Assembly (NCBI RefSeq): GCF_000204055.1
Contig: NW_006768815.1
Location: 124,001-188,000 of the forward strand
Length of the DNA: 64,000 nt
Direction: 5' to 3'
Origin: Melampsora larici-populina 98AG31
Lineage: Eukaryota; Basidiomycota; Pucciniomycetes; Pucciniales; Melampsoraceae
The notes beneath the pieces are model-generated. The model saw only the letters and a program-made list of their open reading frames with translations. It was not told the DNA's origin and did no database searches. The position numbers and the translations under genes were made by a program. This document shows, one piece after another, positions 24,333 through 34,597 of this stretch. Numbering within the stretch: the first letter of the stretch is position 1; each line of letters begins with the position of its first letter.

Positions 24333-25443
24333 GTTGGTGGAATGTATACAAAAGCTTTTTGTGGTGATCTATCTTATAATAAAAATCGTTTATTATTTTA
24401 ATTTTCTTTAAACCTTTGTTTGTATCATATAATCTGTCTTGTTGTGATTCTTAATATCAAGCTTGTATCCCCCCCAAAAAAAGTGGTCGGTAAGACTTTT
24501 ACTACATTTATTAATGTTGGCTAATCGAAATCTATTAATGATGAACTGAATCGTATCTTTTAGTTAATCAAAAGGTTGATAATGTAAGAGAAATAAATCA
24601 AGAGGATCTCCACCTGAGAAAGATTGTAAAAACCAAAAATACTGAAATAACAAGAGCTCAAGTTTTGACTGTCTGAGATTGGTATCTAATCTTGATCAAA
24701 CACATCGATATGGTGCCCGGACGACCTATGCACTTAAGAATGGATTGTATGCATTGAATTTCTATGAAGGGACATGGTTTATTTTGAAATGTGGTTAGTA
24801 TTTGAAACCTCGAACGCTCAAGAGAAAGTTTTGAAGCTAAAGATAATTGATTTTCTTCAACTCGATCTAAAGACCATGATATATTCACGCATTGTAGTAG
24901 CGAACCGAAATTCCTTCATGTTAGTGAATCTGATCAACTCAAAGTAGTCAATCACTCTACAGGAGTAATGACTCCTATGGTGACTTTGATCTAGAAGTTA
25001 GGATCATAGGAGACTCTATGAAACATGAATGAAAGATTCCATAAGATTTTATCCAACATTGAAGGGCTGGCTCATGGCATCAGTAGAGTATAACCAACTG
25101 ACTTGAAACGAAATTCCACAGTCTCTGCTAGCGATATTTTCCAGAATATGTTCTTTTCTTAAATTCTTATCAATAGGAGATAAAGAAGTAGACCAAGGAT
25201 TGGTTCGAGTTTCAATAATCTTCAAGTTAAAGATTGAATGAAGAGTAATTTTAAAAGATGGACTGGTTAATTTGATTGAAACTGATTCAGATCAAACAAT
25301 GACACTTTAGTTCAAATCGAAATCTTTATTCCATCAACCATCCCACCAAATCATGAAAACTAAAACCATTATCTGATTTCTTCAACTTTTCTTATATCCT
25401 TTAAATATTTTTATCAAACTTTACCTTTGTTTAATCAAATACC
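24333..25443. other. Intergenic
   Basis: AT-rich, with a homopolymer C6/A7 tract near 24470. No gene is recognised. It should contain the 3' UTR of the EI24-like gene and the promoter of the phosphodiesterase gene. Confidence 0.5.
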
Positions 25444-27157
25444 ATGATGATGAAGCTCTTAATCACAAGTTTATGGATCTTATTAATCCAAGTTGTCCTT
25501 AATGATGCTCAACAAGTCGAACTTTGTAATGGCTATCAAGAATATTGTGAACGTCAATATTCAAATATCACTTTTCTTGCTGGTATGAAACCTTCACAAT
25601 CTCTTCTTAGAAAAACCGCATTTCTCATCATCACTTGACTGTTTTTGTCTTACTTTTCTAGCTCACGATTCTCCAAATGTTCAAGCTGGAAGGTAATCCC
25701 TTCAAACAATTTCGTATCTTACCTTTCAAAACTTCAACTAATTGTTTTATGTTTTGGTTCATTTACAGTGTTGCAGCAAACCAAGCCCGTAAGCTTCTCC
25801 TACAACCCACAAAAAGCTTTTAATCATATCCCAACCCTTACCATTTATTCTCACTTCTTAGGTACAGTTATCCAACAACTAAACGATGGAGTAAGAATGT
25901 TAACTGCTCAACTACATAACCAAAATGGAGTGATTCATCTATGTCACACCACGTAAGTTGAAAAAAAAACTCATAAGGTAGAAGTCAAAAACTAAACTTT
26001 TTTTATTCTGATGTATGGAAAAAAAATAGGTGTCTTTTGTTAGATAAAGGTCCTTTATTAGATTACTTGATTCAAATCAAACAATGGTTAGACCAAAACC
26101 CAAGACAAGGTAAACTTTCCCCTTCCTAACCTATCCTTCTTTACCTACCTATCTTTCTTTGCTGATCTATATACTGAAATATTTGTGTGTTTTGAATAGT
26201 GATAAGTTTTCTATGGGTAAACAGTGATAACTTTTCCCCTTTAGTAATCAAAGAAGTTTACGCAACTTCAGGTTTAGAACCTTTAACTTATTCACCTAAA
26301 CATTCTGGATCGGTTATGAAGGATGAATGGCCTACTTTAAAAGAAATGATTGATGCTCGTACTAGGTATTTTTGAGTTCTTATTCTTGTTTTACCAATTC
26401 AAAATATCTGATGTGGTTTTTGGGGTTTGGTGAAATAGGGTGGTTTCTTTTATTGATAATTCTGCGGATTTCGGTCTGGTTCCTTATTTAATTGATGAGT
26501 TTAGTTCGATTTGGGAAACACCTTATGGTAAACCACCCACCCAAACCTTCATTCCTTATCCTCTCCTAAACCTCACTAACCCCATTCCCTTAATTTTCTT
26601 GGGGGGATCACAGATGAAACGAATTCAAGTTTCCCATGTACGATCAACCGAATCTCAAAAGACTTAAAAAACATAACTCCAACTCCCAAGATTATGTATG
26701 CAATTAATCATTTCTTAGATACTTCAATCGATTTAATTGGTCAAGAAGTTTTAATACCTAATCTAAATTCATTGAATTTAACTAATTCTTACTTGTCTAT
26801 TTTTAATCAAACTTTGAGTTGTTTTGATTTGGTTAATGAGTTACCTAATTTTATTTTACTTGATTTTTGTTAGTCGGTTTCTTTTTTCTTCTTTATCTCT
26901 TTTTCGAACTTGATTATTGATGGTTTTTTGGTTTGGTTTTTTTTTTGGTTTTTTTTGGTTTTTTTTTGGGCGGTTTAGATGATCAAGGTGATCCAATCCA
27001 AGAAACTTTTTTAAAACTTAATCAAATTCCATTCCCACAAATCAATTCTAATAACCTTTCTAATTCTAATATTAATTCTAATCCATTGAAATCTAATTCG
27101 ATTAATCAATCAAATCAAATCCATCAATTCTTTAAATACATTTCTTTGGTTTTCTAA
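25444..27157 (+). CDS. Secreted PLC-like phosphodiesterase (349 aa)
   Basis: Exons: 25444-25582, 25662-25692, 25769-25788, 25862-25952, 26030-26109, 26200-26365, 26439-26527, 26614-26868, 26979-27157. All introns are GT-AG and phases close at 349 codons. A signal peptide (about MMKLLITSLWILLIQVVLN) precedes a PI-PLC X-type TIM barrel. The first active-site His lies in FLAAHDSP, then VAANQ, QQLNDGVRMLTAQLH, VIHLCHTTCLL with the second His, WVNSDN and VVSFIDNSADF. The last join restores the family motif ILLDFYDQGD, whereas reading straight on gives TGT-TAG. A Ser/Asn-rich tail ends with a short hydrophobic stretch, perhaps a membrane or GPI signal. Such enzymes cleave phosphoinositide-like head groups or GPI anchors by general acid-base catalysis; the substrate here is unknown. 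Exon 3 is only 20 nt. Confidence 0.88.
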
Positions 27158-28639
27158 TCATCTCATTTTGTTTTGTTTTGTAAATTGCATTTAAACTTGG
27201 TTGTAGATTTATTCTTTAATTTGGAACGTTTTGTTGGATCATTGGGGTTTCTTGGTCGGAACGAAATTGCTTTCAATAAGATTTCAAGTATCATAGAGAA
27301 ACAGATTCTCAAATGTATTTTCTCATTGAGCTTATGACAAAATGCTTCAACTATATAGTTGTAGAAGAGAGGGAAGGTCATAACCTGTTGGGTTTTATAA
27401 AGAAGGTAAACAGAGTGTGTTTGTAAAGATTTCCTTTCTGAAATCTTACCAAACCTAATCTTTAATAAACTCAGCATCAAATCCGACTTTCAAACTCACT
27501 AGGCTTGCTTCTGATTCCTGATCAACGTGTTTCCCGAGTATGTACCACTCCAGAAACCAATCTACAATCTTTCAAAAAAAACTTTTGATCCAGGGACAAT
27601 TGTTTGTGTGAGATGAATGAGGTATTGTCCGGAAGTAAACAGGAGGAAACCTCTTCGTCAGCGATTCTCATCAATAAAACTTATAAGTAGTGAACAAACC
27701 CACCAAAAAAAAATAGTGAGAAGTCCAAAGATCATGGGTTTAAATTCAATGAAGAGGTTATTTTTTGTGGAATAGTCTTTCAAAACATCGATCAAAAATC
27801 GATCAATATTTCATTCCACCCATTCAATTATTGATTGATATTTCATCTCACCGATTCAAAGCATATGTATACAGATCGTCTCATAACTGCCTGTTTTGGA
27901 AGTCGAAACACTGTCAACGAATTGTCTTCAAAGCTCTCACTAGTTTTCTTTTCGAAGCCAAGTTCATGGCAGTAGGCAGGTCAAGCTGCCAGAATTGAGT
28001 TTGACGGGTAGAAGCTGGTAGACCTGCGGCGCGTACGCTTCACCTTTTTGGAAAAAGGGCGTACCGAACGGCACAACACCCAGGTGTACGCTTCACCTTT
28101 TTGGAAAAAGGGCGTACCGAACGGCACAACACCCAGGTGTACGCTTCAAACTGCCTTCAAGCGCTTACATTGATAAAGATCTACAAATTTGACACAGCAT
28201 TTTTAAACATTTTTTCTCTGGTCGAGAAAGAATTGATCTTTGAAGAAACCGAACCGTGTAAGAAATCTCTCTACATGATGACGTTTTGATTACTTAATCG
28301 AGATTTACGGATTTTCAGACAAGAGAATTGAGAGATCTATAGTTTTGAGGGTTTTCATCGGCGATGGAGTTTTCGAAACAAGTTCAAGTGTACTTGAGTC
28401 TGACTAAAGATTTCCAAGATAAAGTCTTATCGATTTATGATTCTAAACTTCATCTGGAGTACAAAGGTTGGTTTAGAGAGGTCATAAATCACTCAATCAT
28501 TTGAGATGATAGAATCTCCCATTTGATAGACATCAAGTGGTGCTTATTATTTTCTTAGAGATTTGGTTTCTAAGAAATATCACTCTTGGTCGCCATTTCT
28601 ATTATTCTTATTATGCCTTGTGTAGTCAACATATTCAAG
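27158..28639. other. Intergenic with tandem repeat
   Basis: Nothing coding is convincing. A 47-codon frame at 28363-28506 opens with ATG but has no partner exon or motif. The tandem repeat at 28033-28148 is listed separately. Confidence 0.45.
28033..28148. repeat. Two-copy 53-bp tandem repeat with internal hairpin
   Basis: GTACGCTTCACCTTTTTGGA... repeats exactly at 28033-28085 and 28086-28138, and a third copy begins (GTACGCTTCA). Each unit holds CGCTTCACCTTTTTGG followed by AAAAAGGGCG, which can fold back on itself. No function is assignable. Confidence 0.85.
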
Positions 28640-29523
28640 ATGCTACTTTTGATTACCTTTCTCTGTTTGCCAGTTCTGAGCTCATTCTCTACAATCAGGT
28701 ATGCCAGTAAGTCCTATCATGCGCTCTGAAAATCTAATCCAGCGATCGGTATTATGATCATCAATTTCCAAAAAGACTAAAACCCTTTTTCTTTTTGTAA
28801 ATGTGTTTCTTTGTGTTATAATCCTCAGATGAGAAAGGTGAGTTGAGATACATATCCGATCTAGAAACTAGTATCTGATGATAAAGGCTCTTAACTTAAC
28901 AGAAGGAAAAGTCATAGATCTTGGACAAGAGTTTTTGAATCAGATTAGCAGACCAGTTGGTACGAATCCAGCTGAAAAACTTATCAATCTTGGGTGTAGG
29001 AATCAACCTATGATTTATATTGATGGGAATGAAAAATCTTTCGATGGTTAGTACTACCAAGTCATGAGATATCTAAAATTATTGTTACTTCTCTTTGTCA
29101 TACATTAATAGAAAGAGTTGAATCTGATTTGAACATCTCTTGATTTTTGATCTTATCTTGATCACTAGAGTTCTGTACCCTAGTATCTAAACACAAGTTC
29201 TCAAACTTTGAAGGACAAGTTTGCACAAGTAAGTCATTTCTAAAACATCAAAAATCATATCAAAAAAATCATATAAAAAAACTGAATGAATAAAAAAACC
29301 TGAACAATATTTTTTTCATCTATTATTTTTTATAGTGGAATGTATTCCAAGAAAAAAAGATCATTATAAGGTTTTTTGGAATTATGTTTATGATCAAGAT
29401 CAACTTAATGAAATTTATAGAGATGAAGCTGAACTTCATATTTTTAAAGAAGGAAAACATTATAAGATTTATTATATTAGGATTGATGTGTTTAGACAGG
29501 TACCTACTATTGAGATAAGTTAA
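28640..29523 (+). CDS. Small secreted protein, candidate effector (155 aa)
   Basis: Exons: 28640-28706, 28829-28837, 28903-29046, 29169-29228, 29336-29523. Phases agree at every join and close at 155 codons. A strong signal peptide (MLLLITFLCLPVLSSFS) is followed by a short mature protein with four cysteines (INLGCRNQ, EFCTLV, GQVCTMECIP) and an aromatic, charged C-terminus. There is no recognisable domain. Size, secretion and cysteine content match small secreted effector candidates of plant-pathogenic fungi, but that role is inference. The second exon is only 9 nt, which is the weakest part of the model; expression data would settle it. Confidence 0.6.
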
Positions 29524-31829
29524 GAGATGTGGAATATAGTAGACTAGAGAGTTAACTGAGTCTGAAAGTTTTGGATGTTTTATGAATTGAACTTGGTTGA
29601 AAGTGTCCTCAATAGAGTCACCCCAATGAATTGGTCAATTAGTTTTCCATCAGTTACTTTTTTTATATACTCTTTAAGTATTCTCTTTTCCACAATGTTC
29701 AAAAAATCAATACGTATCAAATCTTATAAAAACAGTATATCTTTATAAAAATCCTTTTCATCATCCTAAAATTTATATATGTTTTTTTTTCAATTGGTTT
29801 TTTTACTAGTAAAAAGATTACATTATTAGTGCCTCATTTTTTCATTTTTGAAACTCAAAACCCTTCTTTTTCAAATCAGAAGATCACATGTTCATTTGAT
29901 TTTATAAAAAGACAGTGACATATCCAATCATGAGATATTATTACTATTCCCCAGATCCAAAAAAAATGTGACCACCCACATCTACTTTTTGTAGACATTT
30001 TTCTTCTATCTTGGAGTCTTTTAATTTTTCTCTTCTTCTCATGGGACAAAATCTCATGGGAGGAAAATTCAAGGTTTAGACCTCAAGGCTAATTTGTCAG
30101 CCACCAGTGGCATACAGACTGGTGAAAATTCAAAGAAAATATACCATTACTGATCATTATAAGAAACATCATGAAGCCTAAGGTATCAAATTTTAAGTTT
30201 ACAATGTACAATCCACGCTCACACCCAAAGCCACAAATCCTTGTGGCGCCACACCACAGCAGGGCTCAGGGCTGTGATCATGGCTGTGACCATGGCTGTG
30301 GCTCAGGCCATGGCCCTGGGCCCTCTGTGGCCTTTGCAGGGCATTAAGTTCAGCTAAGCCCCCTAAAGACAGGCTTAATCATGGGGTAAGGACCCAAAAC
30401 AAGGTTGTCTATGATCACACATTCTCTGGCTGACACAAATGAAAACAACTGTTCATAAAATCATTCTCTATTTTGAAGCTCTGATTTTGATTTGTGATGA
30501 TGAATGAAAAACAAACTGATTTGAGATTCAAATCTTTGGAATCAAAGGATGTGAATATGTTAACAGTGAAACAGAGTCAAACAAAAGGTATCAACAATCA
30601 ACAATCTTAAAATGTACTACATTTAAATAAAAATCAATATGTTTTGAGTTATCTTCAAAGAGTGGTCATTTCATTGTCCTGATGCCATTCAAGCCACAAT
30701 GAATCTTAAACCATTTCCAAATTGGAACACAAGCTTAGCTCTTGTTTCTTATTTATAATTTGTAAAAGATCAAGATAGCTAAGTGAGATTACTAGACATG
30801 GGACATCTTCTACCAATTCTTCAGAGACTATACAGATTGGAGCTCCAGTCTTTCTGGCAATCAAGATGGTCAATTTATCTATGATCAATGATCACAAGGA
30901 AAGGGTCAGGAATTGAAGAAATTTTTGGGAAGGTAAACAAGAAAGAAGGACTCAACTATTCATTGTACATCCATCATTGATACGACCTTCATAAACTGAT
31001 GAATGACATACATAACCAGGTTTCAGAGCATCAATTGAATTGAGATTGAAAAGTTGAGTGAATAGCTGGATGAGTCGCATCTGTTGCATTCACAGGGATT
31101 TGGATATCAGTAGTCTTAGAGATTGAGGAATTGGTGAACGCTGGATACATAGCTTGTTGTGGTTTCTCAAGTATGTGCCCCAGATCAGGGCTTTATTGTG
31201 GCACCACGGTAAGGCCCTGGCTAGAAGGGGCCTTACCATGGCAGGCCATTACCTGGGCCACAAAAAAGGTGCCAGGTGTGAGCGCAATGTACAATAGATC
31301 ACTTCCCTGCAAACATTAGGGGTTGGACAAAAAATTGACCAACCAGTTTTGCGCCTTTGAGAAGCAAGTCAAAGCAAGTCAAAGATGGCCAGCAACGACT
31401 GTGTGCAGGTTTCACAGACCTTTTGTTCTGCTAGGTCACTCAAAGTTGGGGGTTGGGTCTGAAGACAGGCCTTTTCAACTGAGCTGAGCTCCAAAAGAGC
31501 CTAGGTTGTACCTGGCTCTCCTTTGTGAAAGGTGGAAAGATGGTGTCTACGTGGCTTGAGTGGCACAAATTGCTTTGGTTTTTTGAATTGTTTGGGCTTT
31601 GGAATGATCAAGAACACTGCCCACCAGTTGACTTTTGGTGATTTTTTTGCAAAGCAAAGCAAAGAACAAGTTTTTTTGTCGGCTTTGATATTGTTCTAGC
31701 AATTGTTCCTGAGCATTTGTCAAAAACTGAATTACAACTGAATGGACTTCAGAAACTAGTTGGTTGGTTTTTTGCCCAAGCCCTATTATGCAACTCTCCC
31801 AAGTGGGCAGGAAGCAATTAGTGGGAGTA
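29524..31829. other. Gene-poor repeat-rich region
   Basis: No gene. At 30205-30345 and 31190-31305 are GC-rich blocks sharing TGTACA and CGCTCACACC in opposite orientation, possibly the decayed ends of one 1.1-kb inverted-repeat element. At 31207-31250 GGTAAGGCCC and GGGGCCTTACC can pair. The rest is AT-rich single-copy-looking sequence. Confidence 0.4.
30205..31295. repeat. Candidate degenerate TIR element
   Basis: The left end contains TGTACAATCCACGCTCACAC. The reverse complement of the right end contains TGTACATTGCGCTCACACC. Both lead into GTGGC-rich sequence. The interior has no intact coding frame. The similarity is too short to prove an element, so boundaries are approximate. Confidence 0.3.
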
Positions 31830-32394
31830 TGATTTGTCATAAAATGATCTATCACTCCACACCTGAGCCATATAACCCACACTACATATGCAAACTTAAG
31901 TGGTTAGGTCTGTGTAAGGACTTACTTAAGTTTGCTAAATATGTGTAGTGGGGTCAGTGAATAGGTGGTTATCATGTACATACAGTTCTGCTCAGTTATC
32001 TGCGCACAGGATAAGTTATTCATGTGTAATACATGCTGTAACTATTTACAGATTGACAGAAGCATTCAAAAGATTGACTACATACACTGACTCAACGTTT
32101 TGGTGTAAGTTCATCAACTCAACTGCATGCAACACCCTTCCTGTTACTAAGCAATAGCTTCAACAATAATGCCTGAGCAGCTACAGGATTATATGTAGTG
32201 AATTCTCGGGACAATTATTTCAAAGTCAAAAAAGTTACATGTGGTATAACATGTGATTTATTTATTCTGATGAGCAAAAAACTGAGCAGACCTGTATGTA
32301 CATGATAGGCAACTATTCACTTAGCTTGCTGCACATATGTAGTGTGGGTGTTATGGCTCAGGTGTGCAGTATTGGATCCTTTTATGACAAACTG
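31830..32394. mobile_element. Mariner-type MITE with long TIRs (565 bp)
   Basis: Inverted arms share TTTGTCATAAAA, CACACCTGAGCCATA, ACCCACACTACATATG and, further in, TATCATGTACATACAG and TCTGCTCAGTT. TA flanks both ends (31828-31829, 32395-32396) and the right end reads CAGTTTGTC on the minus strand. The left arm carries an extra block of about 70 bp at 31889-31950, itself a hairpin (GCAAACTTAAGT paired with ACTTAAGTTTGC). There is no transposase, so movement would need an enzyme in trans. Confidence 0.75.
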
Positions 32395-32582
32395 TACCAT
32401 GAATCGTTTTCCTCTTCTAACTTGGGGAAGTTAAATGATGTTCACAATGCTTCAAATAAAATCATGCTTGGATAGAAAAATGCTTATTTCAAAGAGAGAA
32501 GAATTTCAATACGAGTTAACACATTATCCAAAATCACAATTCTTTGAGACATTGACCTCTTACACTTTTGTAATATAATATA

Positions 32583-32684
32583 CAGTCAATCCAGAATAGC
32601 TTGATAAAATGAAATTTATTTATTTTTAATTCACAGCAATACAGCCCAATACAGGCATTCTTATAAGCATAGCCTACAGTTGAG
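32583..32684 (+). repeat. Left TIR of the 5.0-kb element
   Basis: It matches the reverse complement of 37497-37603 almost base for base; the differences are a length change in the T/A run and a 3-4 base gap near the inner edge. A further hairpin follows directly (GTTGAGATA at 32680 paired with TATCTCAAC ending near 32730). Confidence 0.9.
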
Positions 32685-32803
32685 ATAGGTGATTTGAGGT
32701 TCAACCTCGGGTTCACCCTTATCTCAACTTCCTCGATAACAACCATTCCTTATCGTTCAATCATTCGTCCATCAATTAGTCCATTATCTTTCTCATATCC
32801 GTT

Positions 32804-33940
32804 ATGCCATATGTCAAATACTCCCCTCAGTTGAAGGTTTTGCTCTCAATAAGTTCATATTAGGTCAACCGGTTGCCTCCATCAACAATGATCTCCTCAC
32901 TTCGATCTCAGCGCAAACCTTCACACGTTGGAAAGAACTCTACGACCTTACTCATGCGGTCATCAGAGATCCGAATTCATATGATAAACAAGGACGTCCG
33001 ACTATATATTCCGATCAAGACCGACAGTTCATGCTTGAACTTATTGAAGCCGATCCGTGCATGTTCCTGGACAAGGTCCAGGAAGCAATGTATGATCATA
33101 CCGATCTACTCTCTTGTTGACAAACTATTGCCAACGACCTCAAGGAGCGACTTTACCTCACCGTTCACAAGGTTGCAAAGGTTGATAGCAACCAATCAAC
33201 CGAGCTACGAGCAGCATACTCGGGTCAAGTTGCCCATCTTCCACCAGAGTGTCTGGTCTTCTTAGGTAAGCAGTTCATTTTTCCAACACTTCTATCTTCT
33301 TCAATACTTGATCTGATTATCCTTTCATCCATCATGAAGATGAGACCAGGCTTCGACCACAGGATGTTGAACAAAACCACGTTAGGTCCAAGAAAGGTGA
33401 AAGACCCAAGTCTTTGAAGCGTACGAGGGCGGGGAATCACTATACTGTGCTGGCTGCCATCTGTGAATTGGGCTTACTCGCAGTCAACGCCAAGGTCAAT
33501 GGCTATTGTCGAGATGAGTTCCAGGCCTTTTTGAAACACATCTTGGTAAGTGACTGTTTCTATCAAAATCGATCATGAATAATGAGCTGATGCGCTCAAT
33601 TCTATTCAAGCTCCCTGTCATGGGTCGCTTCCCAAATCGAAACTCGGTTTTGGTGATGGATAACGCAACTATCCATCGCCGTGGTGGAATACTAGCGTTG
33701 TGCGAGGCAGTTGGGGTATTATTGGTCTATCTTTCACCTTGCTCTCCTGACTTCAACCCAATCGAGCGCGTATTCAAGGTATTCAAGGATGCCCTTTGTC
33801 GGAACGGGATTTTTGCTGAGGCTATCGATAAGTTGAAATGTTTGAAAAGGGTAATGAGCCAAGTTTGTACCAGCTCTTTCATTGTCAATCTTTACAAGAC
33901 TGGTGGTTACAGACCTAAAGATGATGACGATGAGTTTTAA
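32804..33940 (+). pseudogene. Tc1/mariner DDE transposase remnant
   Basis: The remnant is three exons joined by GT-AG introns: 32804-33265, 33340-33545, 33611-33940. The start MPYVKYSPQLK matches the usual N-terminus, but the downstream helix-turn-helix part (ALNKFILGQP, FTRWKELYDLT, GRP) is in another frame, implying a one-base shift near 32837. TGA at 33118-33120 then interrupts the second helix-turn-helix (SCxQTIANDLKERL). After it the catalytic core is preserved: the first Asp (VFLDETR, completed across the first splice), the second in VMDNATIHR and the acidic third residue in CSPDFNPIERVFK. The protein cannot be made as written, although the catalytic triad itself is intact. Confidence 0.85.
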
Positions 33941-34597
33941 AAAAAATGTTGTAAAAGCTGCCTCAATATTGATATCAAAAGAAATGCAAAGAAAGATATT
34001 GTTTTATTATAAGCTTGAGTGAAGTTATATCGAGGAGGTGAACCAATTTGATGAGAACATGGAACACAGTACAGCATGCATTTTTTTTTTAAGAAAAATC
34101 TCATGCTTCTAAGAGGTTTAGGTATTGATGTTTCTGTAGTTGTAGTCAAGAGTCACGTTTTGTGAGTCTGAAGGCAGGTTTTGATCAAACTCAGGATCAA
34201 TCTTGATATATGATCAAGACCTTTCTATCTCATGTTTCTCAAAACATGAGATAGATCATGAGATATTTTGTGAAATCTAGAAACAAGAAAATCTTGTTGT
34301 TCATTTAGTCTTGGTTCAAGTGAGTGGCATAGAATTAAAATCTTGAAGAAAGTTACTCTCATTTGGCACTTTGAACACTTGGTGGTTTTGAACTTGTTTT
34401 TTAACTAAACAACAGATTGATTACAGCATAGTTTTGCTCAACAAACAAACAAACAAAGGATAATATATAACGAGTCATTTTGCTATAGTATACTGTGGCT
34501 ACAACATATAAACGTTACTCTTTAACACACAGAGGCCAGTACATTTTTTTTGATTGAAGGTGAGATGAGTTTTTTGAGATTGGAGGTGGGATGAGGT

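Noticed and set aside
28363..28506. Forty-seven-codon frame starting MEFSKQVQVYL
   Set aside because: No signal peptide, no partner exon and no motif. Probably in the leader of the secreted gene at 28640.
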